Source: Aminipila terrae (lineage in GTDB: Bacteria; Bacillota; Clostridia; Peptostreptococcales; Anaerovoracaceae). From it: 64,000 bases of DNA. Positions 1 through 10,049 of the stretch are shown in pieces. Below the pieces are notes generated by a model. It saw nothing but the letters and a program-made list of their open reading frames with translations, had not been told where the DNA came from and did not search any database. The translations under genes and the position numbers were made by a program. The stretch's first letter is position 1; every line of letters starts with the position of its first letter. Location of the stretch: contig NZ_CP047591.1 of the NCBI RefSeq assembly GCF_010120715.1, forward strand, positions 806,001-870,000. The letters are read 5' to 3'.

Positions 1-59
1 AAACTAAACCACTGGATTGTATTTTGGGGATTAGTGCTTCCTAATTTCCTGCATAAAAA

Positions 60-100
60 AATGAAAGCATTTTTGTAATTTCTTACGCTGTACTTTCATT
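60..100 (-). terminator. Terminator after the response-regulator gene
   Basis: Read on the minus strand, an 8-bp stem (AATGAAAG / CTTTCATT) with a 25-nt loop is followed by a run of T. It lies just downstream of the minus-strand regulator gene, so it probably ends the kinase-regulator operon. The long loop keeps confidence moderate. Confidence 0.5.
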
Positions 101-126
101 CTTTATTTTATATATTTCTTTAAATT

Positions 127-1296
127 CTACTTACTAACCCTTCGTTTCTTACTACTTCTCACTGCAAAGTCTCCATATCCTTCGTCACAGTTCTTCAATA
201 ACTCAAAAATCCATTTAGGCGGCTTTGTGCAGAATTCTTTTCCTAACATCTGTTTGTAATTCTTAAGCATTCTCACAGCTAGTCTTTTATTTCCGGTTAC
301 CATGCACATTTGAATCAATTGCTCATAGGCATTATCGTCACAATCATTTATTGATATAATTTTTAGCAGAATATCAATTGCTTTCTCAAAGTTATTATCA
401 TTGTTACACGATTCTAAAATAGAATAAAGGATTTTTTCAACTTCTATATCCATCCACTCTTTTACAAAGTTACACCATTCATAGTACTTGTTATTTAAAT
501 ACCCCAATTGGTATTTTTTTATCAGCAGGTCTATATTTTCAAAGTCCATTTTATTTCCTTTTGTCTGGTTTAGTGCATCAATAAATTCCCAATAATCACT
601 TATCACTTTATTTTTATTAATTTCATAAACACCGTATCTTTTAACTATTACATCCTCCAGATTGTATAATTTCAATTCAGATCTTATATTATAACAGGTA
701 ACATGCAGATTTTTAGCCGCATGGTCATAACTCATATCAGGCCATAAATCTTCAATTAATTTTTCCCTGGACACTGCCTTATTCTGTTCAACCAGATATA
801 TAATCAGTTCTTCACATTTTGATGTGCGCCATTTAATGCCTTCCTGAGTTTCACGTTGTACATAACAGCCCACACTTCCAAAGCTGTTTACATACAGCAT
901 GTTGTCCACATCTTCATTCAACTGCTTTTTATTTTTTCGTTTTATACTAATATTTATAATGTTTGAAATATCCTCACAGGTAACTGGCTTTAATAGATAT
1001 CCTGACGCATATACATGAAATGCCTGAAGCGCAAAAGATTCATGGGCTGTAATAAATATAATCTCAACTTCAGGGTTTATAGACAAAATTTTTTCAGCCA
1101 GTTCAATTCCGTTCATATCCGGCATCTCTATGTCTAAAAAAATCAGATCTACAGAATTGTTTTCTATAAACCCCAGCGCATCTCCAGATACAGTAAAACT
1201 ATCCAATAGTTCAATTCTTTTTTCATTTTCTATTAATCTTGAAAAACGATTTAAAGAAGCCAGTTCATCATCAATTGCAATTGCCCTATACGTCAT
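127..1296 (-). CDS. Response regulator with receiver, SARP-type DNA-binding and BTAD domains
   Basis: 389 aa. Residues 1-120 are a CheY-like receiver: acidic pair D9/D10, phospho-acceptor D55 in FLDIEMPDMNG, and K103 in LLKP. Residues about 145-225 form an OmpR/SARP-type winged helix (SREKLIEDLWPD, then a recognition region NLHVTCYNIRSEL). Residues about 235-370 are an all-helical TPR-like bacterial transcriptional activator domain (BTAD). Receiver plus SARP/BTAD is a known class, less common in Firmicutes than plain OmpR regulators. The gene starts 5 bp after the stop of the hybrid kinase gene, so the two are almost certainly cotranscribed and this is the kinase's output. The nearby surface-protein genes are plausible targets (inference). 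The receiver residues needed for phosphorylation are all intact. Confidence 0.88.
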   Translation of the reverse strand: MTYRAIAIDDELASLNRFSRLIENEKRIELLDSFTVSGDALGFIENNSVDLIFLDIEMPDMNGIELAEKILSINPEVEIIFITAHESFALQAFHVYASGYLLKPVTCEDISNIINISIKRKNKKQLNEDVDNMLYVNSFGSVGCYVQRETQEGIKWRTSKCEELIIYLVEQNKAVSREKLIEDLWPDMSYDHAAKNLHVTCYNIRSELKLYNLEDVIVKRYGVYEINKNKVISDYWEFIDALNQTKGNKMDFENIDLLIKKYQLGYLNNKYYEWCNFVKEWMDIEVEKILYSILESCNNDNNFEKAIDILLKIISINDCDDNAYEQLIQMCMVTGNKRLAVRMLKNYKQMLGKEFCTKPPKWIFELLKNCDEGYGDFAVRSSKKRRVSK

Positions 1297-1301
1297 AATA
1301 G

Positions 1302-4300
1302 TTACCCCCTTATATAAAACACTACACTAGTACCATTCCCTGATGTAATATACTCCAAATTTGAATCGCAAAAGGTTTTTAATCTGGTGTTTACATTGTA
1401 AATACCAATACTTCCATCTTTAACAGGTTTTTTTAAAAGATTGGCAATAGTCTCTTCAGAGAGTCCCTCACCATTATCTTCAATTTTGATTTTCAGTATG
1501 TTGTCCTTCTTTTTCTTTATTGAAATAGTAATCATATATTGTTTTGTACTGGATTTAATTACATGTTTAATGACATTTTCAGCTAAAATCTGGATGCTCA
1601 ACGGCGGAATAAAGAATCCATCAGTATTATCCATGTCATAATTTATTGCTAAATTGTTAAATCGGCTTGCTTCAATTCCAAGATAGGCTTTTGTTATGGC
1701 TATTTCTTTTTCGAGAGGTATTAACTTGTCGGTATTAGAAAAATTCAGTGTCCCTCTTAAGAAATTTGCTATGGCAATAACAAGGTCCGAGGCCCGTACG
1801 GGATCTGTTTCACATAAATTCACTAAAGAATTCAGTGCGTTAAAGAGAAAATGCGGCTTAATCTGCGCATTAAGAAAAGCCATCTCATAACTCTGTTTAG
1901 ACTCACTTAAAGATTTTATATTCAATAATGAAACAATCCTGGCTTTTAGTTCATCTGGATGAATGGGTTTCTGGATTATATCATTGGCACCTGCATTCAA
2001 AGCTAAATGAATGAATTTTTCACTGACTGGAGAAGTTAAAATCAATATGGGCAGCTCAATCATGCTAAATTGTTCACGAATCATTTTACATCTGTCAAAG
2101 CTTAAAGCATTGGTTATCACTAAATTTATAATAACCAGATCAATCTGGGAATAATTGTTCTTTATATTTAAAGCTTCATCGCTCAATGATTGTAAGACTA
2201 TATGATAATTTTCTCTTGACAATACATGAAAAAGAAAATTTAAATTATCTTTATCGTCATCAATGATTAATATGGTTTGGGAACCATTTTGATTGTTTTG
2301 TGTGAAATTAATATCAATCTCTCTGCCGATTTTCTGATTGCAATTATTTTCAGAGGAATCAACGGTTGTAGACTCTTTTATTGCAGCCAGAGGTAAATAC
2401 AGACATGTTTTTTTGAAGTTCCGATTTGAGTAACATTTTATACTGCCACCAAGCCCATCCACTAATTTTTTTGTTAAACCTAAACCCATTTCACTAAAAC
2501 TATATGGAAAAGCATCATTCATACTTATAAACTGTTCGTCTAAAGCTTGCTTGATGTCTGGGCTTAAAGTATCATTACCCGATGTTGATACAACCAGCTC
2601 AATACAATTAATTTTTGGAACCAGAATTATATTAATATCCCCAGCATATAAATTAAGTAATGCGCTGTCAAAAATGCTTAGTATTATGTAAATTAATTTG
2701 TCTGAGTCTCCTTTGACAAATACATTCTGGTCAGGAACCTTTAAATAGATATTACACTTTACTTCAGAATAGATAAAACCATATACATTTACTATCCCTT
2801 CCAACAAATTTTTGATTTCGACTTCTTTTGAACTTTTTTCATTTTCACCATCATCTACCTTTACAATATCATTTATAGTAGTTGTTACTCTGCTTAGTCT
2901 TTCCAGTGAATCCATAAGAAATTTTAATTTATGCAGGCTCTCAAATGAGATTCTATCCTTTTCATCTTCTAAAATAAGCTTTAAAAAACTGCACATCATG
3001 AGAAACTGGGATTTAAATTCCCTGGATGTTTTTATAATTAATTCTTCTCTGAGTGTATTCACTTGATTAAGCTCTTCTGTCATCAACTCTACCAGTTGAT
3101 GGTCTACTTTTTGTCTTTTAATTGTTAAAAATGCTCTTGCTAAAATAAACTGAAATGCAGCAAAGATAATAACATAATAATTATAATAGCCTGCAAAATA
3201 AAAATGCGGTGAATAACTTATTAACCCAAGCAATACTGAAAATAGACTCATTGCATATAACACTGTCTCTGAATTCCGTCTAAATGCAGTAAATACTATG
3301 CCCTGCAAAATATAAAAAAGAATAAACATGCACCCAAAAGATGCATAATAACTAATTAAATTAATGGTATAGGTTGAAAAATACAAACAAAGTACAGCTA
3401 GTATTGCAACAGAAGTTTCTATAGTGCCAACTATGTATTTATTGTAAACCGGTGGCATGATAGACACCATATATACTATAAAAAATAGTATACAAGTTAA
3501 AATTGCAATAGAATGTATCCTTTGAAAATCTAAATAGGATAAATACGGCATTATTCTATACAATAAATCTTCTCCATTTGTTGAAAACAACACTATTGAT
3601 GAAAACCCATAAAGGCCACAATATAAGAAATTCAGGTTTCTGTTTATAAAAAATCCACCTAGCAAAGTAGCAGCAATAATAAATACCATGGAGATTATTA
3701 TGGTTTCAATTAGTATATAGTCTTCCTGTACTGCCAGAATCTGTGATTGAGTGCCAAAGTAAACAGGTTTGATTATTCCGCCCAATTTAACTGAATGATA
3801 ATTTGAAACCCAAATTGCTAAATCCAATACCGGTTCATTGTTTTGGAAAAATACTGAATAGCTTTTACTCTTTGGCTCATAATCAGTAATATCTTTTCCT
3901 ACGATACCATCCTTTGAAATTTCCTTTCCATTAACAAAAATCCTATGTGCTACTTTGATATCATTTACTTTTAGCCCCAGTAGCTGAGATTCCTGCTTAG
4001 GATTCATGAGGATTTTCAGATGAAATGTCCCATACCCAAAAGCACTTTTTTTATCTGAAGAAATCCTTCCTTTCCAGTTGTCTGGTACATAAAATGGAAC
4101 AAATTCGTTTTCCTTACTGAAATTCTTTGTAAACTGGTTAGGATAAAATTCCCACACTCCGTCCAGATTAATGGGTTTAGACTCTACAGCAATGTCATAG
4201 GCTCTTAAATCTATTACCCCATTCTCTACGACGATATGATTACCTTCAGAAGCTTTACTGCATCCTATAACATAAATGTACACTATAATAATAAATACTA

Positions 4301-4337
4301 TAAAGCTGATTATAGGAACTACTACTTTTTTCCCCAT
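1302..4337 (-). CDS. 7TMR-DISM hybrid sensor kinase with degenerate middle kinase and receiver and a LytS-type C-terminal kinase
   Basis: About 1011 aa. Order: N-terminal membrane anchor (about 8-27); extracytoplasmic jelly-roll/galactose-binding-like sensor (about 50-200); seven membrane segments of the 7TMR-DISM type (about 210-420); coiled-coil linker; HisKA-like helices and ATPase fold (about 430-660); receiver-like domain (about 690-805); LytS/HPK7-type kinase (about 820-1011). The first kinase has TSREFKSQF where SHELRTPL is expected, so the His is Arg, and its N-box and G1-box are also poor. The receiver keeps the acidic pair and the Lys but has Asn (codon at 2124-2126) in place of the phospho-acceptor Asp. 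The final kinase is intact: His in QIKPHFLFNALNSL, N-box AENVIKHVI and EDNGEGL. I chose the ATG at 4337, which follows AAGGTGA; a GTG at 4352 is possible. Phosphate probably flows only from the last module to the adjacent SARP regulator. Confidence 0.85.
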   Translation of the reverse strand: MGKKVVVPIISFIVFIIIVYIYVIGCSKASEGNHIVVENGVIDLRAYDIAVESKPINLDGVWEFYPNQFTKNFSKENEFVPFYVPDNWKGRISSDKKSAFGYGTFHLKILMNPKQESQLLGLKVNDIKVAHRIFVNGKEISKDGIVGKDITDYEPKSKSYSVFFQNNEPVLDLAIWVSNYHSVKLGGIIKPVYFGTQSQILAVQEDYILIETIIISMVFIIAATLLGGFFINRNLNFLYCGLYGFSSIVLFSTNGEDLLYRIMPYLSYLDFQRIHSIAILTCILFFIVYMVSIMPPVYNKYIVGTIETSVAILAVLCLYFSTYTINLISYYASFGCMFILFYILQGIVFTAFRRNSETVLYAMSLFSVLLGLISYSPHFYFAGYYNYYVIIFAAFQFILARAFLTIKRQKVDHQLVELMTEELNQVNTLREELIIKTSREFKSQFLMMCSFLKLILEDEKDRISFESLHKLKFLMDSLERLSRVTTTINDIVKVDDGENEKSSKEVEIKNLLEGIVNVYGFIYSEVKCNIYLKVPDQNVFVKGDSDKLIYIILSIFDSALLNLYAGDINIILVPKINCIELVVSTSGNDTLSPDIKQALDEQFISMNDAFPYSFSEMGLGLTKKLVDGLGGSIKCYSNRNFKKTCLYLPLAAIKESTTVDSSENNCNQKIGREIDINFTQNNQNGSQTILIIDDDKDNLNFLFHVLSRENYHIVLQSLSDEALNIKNNYSQIDLVIINLVITNALSFDRCKMIREQFSMIELPILILTSPVSEKFIHLALNAGANDIIQKPIHPDELKARIVSLLNIKSLSESKQSYEMAFLNAQIKPHFLFNALNSLVNLCETDPVRASDLVIAIANFLRGTLNFSNTDKLIPLEKEIAITKAYLGIEASRFNNLAINYDMDNTDGFFIPPLSIQILAENVIKHVIKSSTKQYMITISIKKKKDNILKIKIEDNGEGLSEETIANLLKKPVKDGSIGIYNVNTRLKTFCDSNLEYITSGNGTSVVFYIRG

Positions 4338-4505
4338 ATAAAATTTAGTCACCTTCCCACTAGAACTTCAATTGTAAAATCCTTTACTCTTTAACAGCAC
4401 AACTAATACTTTTTCTGTTATATATTCCTTTTAATTATAGTCCACCTGAGAGAATATTCCAATAATTTCAGCTAAATTGATGCCTTTTTAATCTTTCAAA
4501 ACATC

Positions 4506-5983
4506 TTAAGAAAACAAAAAATTTTCGTTTTCTATAAGGTCAACACATATATTGACAATGTTCCTATCATAAATATTTCCAGCTCCTTCCTTAATTTCAT
4601 CAATTGCTACAGACATGCCTAAAGCCTGCCGGTATGGTCTGAAAGAATTTATAGCTTCCACAGTATCGGCTACTGCTATGATTTTAGCCTCCATACAAAT
4701 CTGATCACCAATAATCCCTGGGGATATCCACTGCCATCAATCCTTTCATGATGCTGGTAAACGATTTCTGCAATATCAGCCAGGGATTGTTCCTTGCTAA
4801 GAAGATTATACCCTACCTCTGCATGAAGATTAATAAATTGCTTTTCTACATCCTTAATTATACCAGGTCTTGTCAGTAATTCGCTGGGAACATAAATTTT
4901 ACCTATGTCGTGTATTGTAGCTGCAAGTTTTATCCTCTGGAGGAATTCCTTGTCCGATGGCTTTACTTTTTTTGCAATTTCATAGGCCAGCTGACATACC
5001 CGTTTCTGATGCCCTGCTGTATAGGGATCTTTCACTTCGAGGGCATTGGCTAAAATGTGTATAATTGACTCTTGTGTCCTTAAAAGCTTATGATAGCTTT
5101 TCTTTAATTCTTTTTCAGTATTTAATCTTCCTAAACACATAGAAATAGTTGTGGCTGCAAATGCCAGATACTCATTGTCTTCTTTGTCATATACATAATC
5201 ATCCTTATAAAAAAAGCAACAAAAGCAACCCATCACCTGTCCATTTTTATTTTTTAATGGTACCCCTAATATATTTAAGACTTCTTCATTTTCTTCCTCT
5301 ATTTTGTAAACATTTTCTTCAAAATTCTGGTTCTTCTGTATAGGCTGCTTTACTTCATAAGATATAGCCTGATTGTGAATCCTTTCAAAATCCTGTTTAT
5401 GTTTCAGATAAATATCATTTCGATTAACCACAATTGGTTTGGTGTCTTTATTCCTTTCTATTAATTGTATTGATAATCCCACAGGACTATAATGCTCATG
5501 AATTATTGACCTCAATGCTTTGTAAAACTCTCTTATATTTTCCATTTTGCTGGCTGCTTCATTGATTTTCTTCAATGCATATTGTACTTTTATATTTCTT
5601 TCTATTTTCTTTTGTACTTCCAATTGCTCTGTAATGTCTATAAAAATTTGAAGAATAACACGTTTTTTCTTATATATAAATTCACTTTCAAAGGTACGCA
5701 CAATGCTATACTTTTCATGATTTTTTAGTATTTTTATCTCTTTATTCTGAGGAACATCTGCATACCGATTACAACATTCTGTATCAGTATAATTGAAAAA
5801 AATATCTGCTGAGTTTTTACCAATTAGTTCTTTTCTACTTAAGCTGCAAAGATTCAGACAATATTTGTTTATGGCTAAAATTTTTCTGCTGTTATAATCA
5901 AATATAATTGCAGGAATAGGTATTGCCATTAAAATTTCACTGATGCTATTCACATTCATATCAATTAGAGCCAACTTTTCCAT
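4506..5983 (-). pseudogene. PAS-GAF-HD-GYP c-di-GMP phosphodiesterase, frameshifted
   Basis: Residues about 10-125 resemble a PAS domain, about 140-305 a GAF domain, and from about 310 an HD-GYP domain, the class that hydrolyses cyclic di-GMP, with HDIGK, the HAEVG helix, YQHHERIDGSGYP and later AKIIAVADTVEA. The frame is lost just after GYP. One extra C in the C4 run at 4720-4723 (G4 on the plus strand) would restore GYPPGIIGDQICMEAKII, a near-perfect family motif, and join both parts into one protein of about 492 aa. This may be a consensus error rather than a real lesion. The gene starts 17 bp after the SLH gene with GGAGG before the ATG at 5983, so it is probably cotranscribed with it. 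All metal-binding motifs are present if the frame is restored. Confidence 0.8.
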
Positions 5984-6000
5984 AATTATAAATTCGCCTC

Positions 6001-9000
6001 CTATTTACATTTAGTTTCTTTTACTAGATTCACATAATTTGTAATCATCATGGCAGCCTCTGCTCTGGTAGCCAGTCCTTTTGGATTAAGTGAATTACTC
6101 CCATTCCCACTGATTATTTCTTGCTGATAAGCCCATGTAAATGCCTGCTTTGCATAATCTGATATATCGAAGGCATCTTTAAATGATGCTATACCATTAT
6201 AATCTGTAACCACAGGAGAACCCGCATATCTCCAAAGAATAGAAACTAACTGTTCACGTGTAATATTATTATTTGGAGCAAAGATATTGTTTCCATATCC
6301 TGTAACGATTTCTTTATTTTGTGCCCATGCAACAGCATTGGCATAATACTGTCCTTTCGTCACATCTTTAAAATCACTGTCAAAGGTTTCCTCAGAGCCA
6401 TCCAATCTATATAGTATGGCTGCAATCATTCCACGATTGGTGCCTAAATCTGGTGAAAATGCAGAAGCATCTGTACCCCCCATTATATTATTCTGATTAA
6501 GGATTGCCACGCTCTTATAGAACCAGTCTGATTTTGCCACATCGGTAAATGGATTAACCCAGCTTTCCACATTAATGTTTAACTTATGGTCCTTCGTTTC
6601 TTTATCAATTATGATTTTATCGCTGGTTGATGTACTTCCTGAAGAAGAACTTCCGCCACTGTGGCTACTTCCACCACTGCTGCTTGAATCCGTTACATAC
6701 TGTGCATATAAGGTCATATCTGATGTTACATATGGAATTGTTGCACCTGCAGCATATTTGATTCCACTTCCATCTGACTTGGTGTTCCAGCTGTTAAACT
6801 TACTGCCCGTCGGTGCTGTCAGTCCTGTTCCATCTGCTAATGCAGATGAAGCTTGTCCATCTGCTACCTGTATTGAGGTTACAGTTCCTGTTCCTCCGTT
6901 TGCATCAAAGCTTATGGTATGAGTTACCTGCGGTATATCCACATACTGTGCATACAGCGTCACATTTGTTGTCACATTTACAACCGTTGCTCCTGCTGTA
7001 TACTTAGTCCCGCTTCCGTCTGCCTTTGTGTTCCAGCTGTCAAACTTCTTGCCTTTTGGTGCAGTCAAGCTGCTTCCATCAGGTAATGCTGAAGATGCCT
7101 GTCCATCTGCTACCTGCTGTGAAGAAACGCCTCCGGTTCCTTCGTTTGCATCAAAGCTTATGGTATGAATTACCTGCGGTATATCCACATACTGTGCATA
7201 CAAGGTCATATCGGATGTTACATTTCCAACGGTTGCTCCTACAGCATATTTGATTCCGCTTCCATCTGCCTTCGTGTTCCAGCTGTCAAACTTCTTCCCT
7301 TTTGGCGCAGTCAAGCTGCTTCCATCAGGTAATGCTGAAGATGCCTGTCCATCTGCTACCTGCAATGAAGGAACGCCTCCGGTGCCTCCGTTTAAATCAA
7401 AGGTAATTGTTCGAGTTACTTGCGGTATATCCACATACTGTGCATACAGCGTCACATTTGTTGTCACATTTACAACCGTTGCTCCTGCTGTATACTTAGT
7501 CCCGCTTCCGTCTGATGCTGTATTCCAGCTGTCAAACTTCTTGCCTTTTGGTGCTGTCAGCCCTGTTCCATCTGGTAATACGGATGAGGCTTGTCCATCT
7601 GCTACCTGTATTGAGGTTACAGTTCCTGTTCCTCCGTTTGCATCAAAGCTTATGGTATGAATTACCTGCGGTATATCCACATACTGTGCATACAGCGTCA
7701 CATTTGTTGTCACATTTACAACCGTTGCTCCTGCTGTATACTTAGTCCCGCTTCCGTCTGATGCTGTATTCCAGCTGTCAAACTTCTTGCCTTTTGGTGC
7801 TGTTAGTCCTGCTCCATCTGGTAATGCTGCGGAAGTCTGTCCATCTACTATTTGTAACGAAGAAATACTTCCTGTCCCTCCATTTGCATTAAATCTTATG
7901 GTACGGATTACCTGTGGTGTATTGTCCACATACTGTGCATATAAGTACATACTTGTTGTTACATTTGTAAGGATTGTTCCTGCTGCATACTTGGTTCCTG
8001 TTCCATCTAATGCTGTGTTCCAACTGTCAAACTTCTTGCCTTTTGGTGCTTTAAATCCACTTCCATCTGGAAAGGCTGGAGTAGACTGTCCCTCAGATAT
8101 TCGCCATGATAAATAACATACAAAACTGCTCTTAAAAAAAACTATAGACTTAATTTTACTAATATAACATGCATATAGGGTCACATCTGCTGTTACATTT
8201 GGTATTGTTGATCCTGCTACATACATTGTTCCAGTTCCATCTGCTTTCGTGTTCCAGAGGTGAAACTTCATATCTGTTGGTGCGGTAAATCCACTTCCAT
8301 CTGGTAGTGCTGAAGAAGTCTGTCCCTCAGTTACCTGCAATGAAGGTACATTTCCTGTTCCTCCGTTTGGATTAAAGCTGATTGTATATTTGGGCATATC
8401 CACATATTGTGCATATAAGGTCGTATCCGCCGTCACATTTGCAATTGTTGCACCTGCTGCATACTTTATCCCTGTTCCATCTGGCTTGGTATTCCAACTG
8501 TCAAACAGTTTTGTTGCTGGTGCTGTCAATCTGGTTCCATCTGGTAATGCTAAGGAAGGTTGCCCTTCTGTTACATGCCATGAAGAGAAGTTTCCTATAC
8601 CTCCATTTACATCAAAGCGGACGGTATACATTTTGGTTAAAGGCTCATAAAATCTCACATAATCAACCTTCATAACTGTATTATCTGCTTCTGATGGTAT
8701 TAACTCACCTGCATATTCAGGAAATACTGCTAAAGATAAATATATATTCATAGGTGCTATTTCATATGGTAAACTTTTTCTTTTTCTAACATTACAATCG
8801 TTTAAAAAAACCTGATATGTATCCTGATTCTGTTCTGCTTCCCACGCAGAATCAACATCATTAGGTCTAAGATATGCAGTATATTTATTCATCTTGTCTG
8901 CCAGGTTCGTAGCAGCATAATATTTAAAAGTATCAACAATTCTTTTACTGCCTTTCATTCTAAGTAAGTTGATTTGAAGTTCATTGGGATAGTGTCCCTC

Positions 9001-9867
9001 AGGAAAATCAGGTTCACAATGACCATACTTTTCATCAGCAGGTACATTTGTAAAAGCCCAAAAGCTCTGATTTAATCCTGAAGCTCTTGCATACTGGTAG
9101 GAGCATTCATACACCCCATACTTAAAACTCTCTTTACTAAATATATTACCTGCTGTCCATGTATGCGGATGATCTTTTTGATCCAAATAATCATATTTAG
9201 ACAAATGTTCATTTCTGGCATAAATCAAAAGCTGTCCATCTTTAACTTCTACATTTTCAGGCACACGTACTTGATAGGTCATTGGATTTCCCAAATATCT
9301 GAGTGCACAATCTGATATCCACTTTTTTGTAAGATTAGAATCACGACCATTTTTTGCAACATAGTCAAATTCATCATTGAATTTTAAGTTGTATTTAACT
9401 AAAATGGCATCGGACATAGTTTCCTTTCCTACTTTTCCTTTGATAGAAACAGGTGTAATTCCAACTCGGATATATTTTCCGGCATCCTCCTTTTTTACTA
9501 AATAAGTAGGCTTGTCAGAGCCTTCTATCGCCATAAGAGTTCCTTTTGCTGTTGTTGAAGCATACCACTGATATTTAGTTGCATTAGTATCTTCCTCTAC
9601 CTTTCCCGTACCCAATCCACACCCATAAGTATATTTTGTTTGTATTTCACCTCCTATTGCAGCCCCTTCCAAACCTTCTGCTAATACTACCTGTCCGTCA
9701 AATTTTATATCAGTAATGACTGGAATCACAGCACCATTAATGTTATTAGAGCCTCCAGACATATCTTCAGCATATACATTTCCACTACAAAGCATGGTAA
9801 TGATTAGCAACATTGAAATCAGTACCCTAGACATGCCAAATTTCATTTTCTTGATGCTAATACTCAT
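6001..9867 (-). CDS. SLH-anchored surface protein with a GH16-like domain and eight InlB-type B-repeats
   Basis: 1288 aa. A signal peptide (1-33, ending VYA) is followed by an Ig-like segment (about 45-150), a concanavalin-like GH16-type domain (about 155-410, starting FNDEFDY and ending MKVDYVRFYEP), eight Listeria-Bacteroides (InlB B/Flg_new) repeats of about 80 aa (about 413-1080), a Ser/Gly linker and three SLH motifs (about 1110-1288) that should bind secondary cell-wall polymer. The GH16 active-site strand, normally ExDxxE, reads NELQIN here, so two of three carboxylates are missing and catalysis is unlikely; carbohydrate binding is a better guess. The third B-repeat is strongly diverged. 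AAGGGGG precedes the ATG. The HD-GYP gene follows after 17 bp. The SLH part is nearly identical in DNA to that of the next surface gene. Confidence 0.87.
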   Translation of the reverse strand: MSISIKKMKFGMSRVLISMLLIITMLCSGNVYAEDMSGGSNNINGAVIPVITDIKFDGQVVLAEGLEGAAIGGEIQTKYTYGCGLGTGKVEEDTNATKYQWYASTTAKGTLMAIEGSDKPTYLVKKEDAGKYIRVGITPVSIKGKVGKETMSDAILVKYNLKFNDEFDYVAKNGRDSNLTKKWISDCALRYLGNPMTYQVRVPENVEVKDGQLLIYARNEHLSKYDYLDQKDHPHTWTAGNIFSKESFKYGVYECSYQYARASGLNQSFWAFTNVPADEKYGHCEPDFPEGHYPNELQINLLRMKGSKRIVDTFKYYAATNLADKMNKYTAYLRPNDVDSAWEAEQNQDTYQVFLNDCNVRKRKSLPYEIAPMNIYLSLAVFPEYAGELIPSEADNTVMKVDYVRFYEPLTKMYTVRFDVNGGIGNFSSWHVTEGQPSLALPDGTRLTAPATKLFDSWNTKPDGTGIKYAAGATIANVTADTTLYAQYVDMPKYTISFNPNGGTGNVPSLQVTEGQTSSALPDGSGFTAPTDMKFHLWNTKADGTGTMYVAGSTIPNVTADVTLYACYISKIKSIVFFKSSFVCYLSWRISEGQSTPAFPDGSGFKAPKGKKFDSWNTALDGTGTKYAAGTILTNVTTSMYLYAQYVDNTPQVIRTIRFNANGGTGSISSLQIVDGQTSAALPDGAGLTAPKGKKFDSWNTASDGSGTKYTAGATVVNVTTNVTLYAQYVDIPQVIHTISFDANGGTGTVTSIQVADGQASSVLPDGTGLTAPKGKKFDSWNTASDGSGTKYTAGATVVNVTTNVTLYAQYVDIPQVTRTITFDLNGGTGGVPSLQVADGQASSALPDGSSLTAPKGKKFDSWNTKADGSGIKYAVGATVGNVTSDMTLYAQYVDIPQVIHTISFDANEGTGGVSSQQVADGQASSALPDGSSLTAPKGKKFDSWNTKADGSGTKYTAGATVVNVTTNVTLYAQYVDIPQVTHTISFDANGGTGTVTSIQVADGQASSALADGTGLTAPTGSKFNSWNTKSDGSGIKYAAGATIPYVTSDMTLYAQYVTDSSSSGGSSHSGGSSSSGSTSTSDKIIIDKETKDHKLNINVESWVNPFTDVAKSDWFYKSVAILNQNNIMGGTDASAFSPDLGTNRGMIAAILYRLDGSEETFDSDFKDVTKGQYYANAVAWAQNKEIVTGYGNNIFAPNNNITREQLVSILWRYAGSPVVTDYNGIASFKDAFDISDYAKQAFTWAYQQEIISGNGSNSLNPKGLATRAEAAMMITNYVNLVKETKCK
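6020..6560 (-). repeat. SLH-encoding segment, near-identical copy of 10068-10600
   Basis: The stretch encoding the three SLH motifs matches 10068-10600 almost base for base, for example an unbroken identity from TTTGCATAATCTG through the second motif. The flanking regions differ. This points to recent duplication or gene conversion. Confidence 0.85.
6693..8634 (-). repeat. Eight tandem B-repeat units, moderately diverged
   Basis: Coding repeats of about 240-249 bp with consensus start TISFDANGGTG and end TLYAQYVD. The last five units (6.7-7.9 kb) are very similar to each other; the first three are diverged, and the third has lost the NGG core. Confidence 0.9.
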
Positions 9868-9893
9868 TTATCCCCCTTAAAAATGAAAGACTT

Positions 9894-9958
9894 AAAATCC
9901 CTGTTTTTTTGATAAAATAATGTATTCACATTTAAAATACCAGCCAAACAGGGATTTT
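9894..9958. repeat. 13-bp perfect inverted repeat between the two SLH genes
   Basis: AAAATCCCTGTTT (9894-9906) pairs perfectly with AAACAGGGATTTT (9946-9958) across a 39-nt AT-rich loop. It sits between the upstream surface gene's stop and the next gene's start. It could be a partial terminator, an mRNA-processing hairpin or a protein-binding palindrome. Neither side has a clean T-tract. Confidence 0.6.
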
Positions 9959-10049
9959 CTAATTTATAAATGTATCTTGTTATTTATACTTAACCCCTTT
10001 TAAATTTAATTTTTATCCTTAGATTTTATGTAAAATCCCCCTTAAGCTT

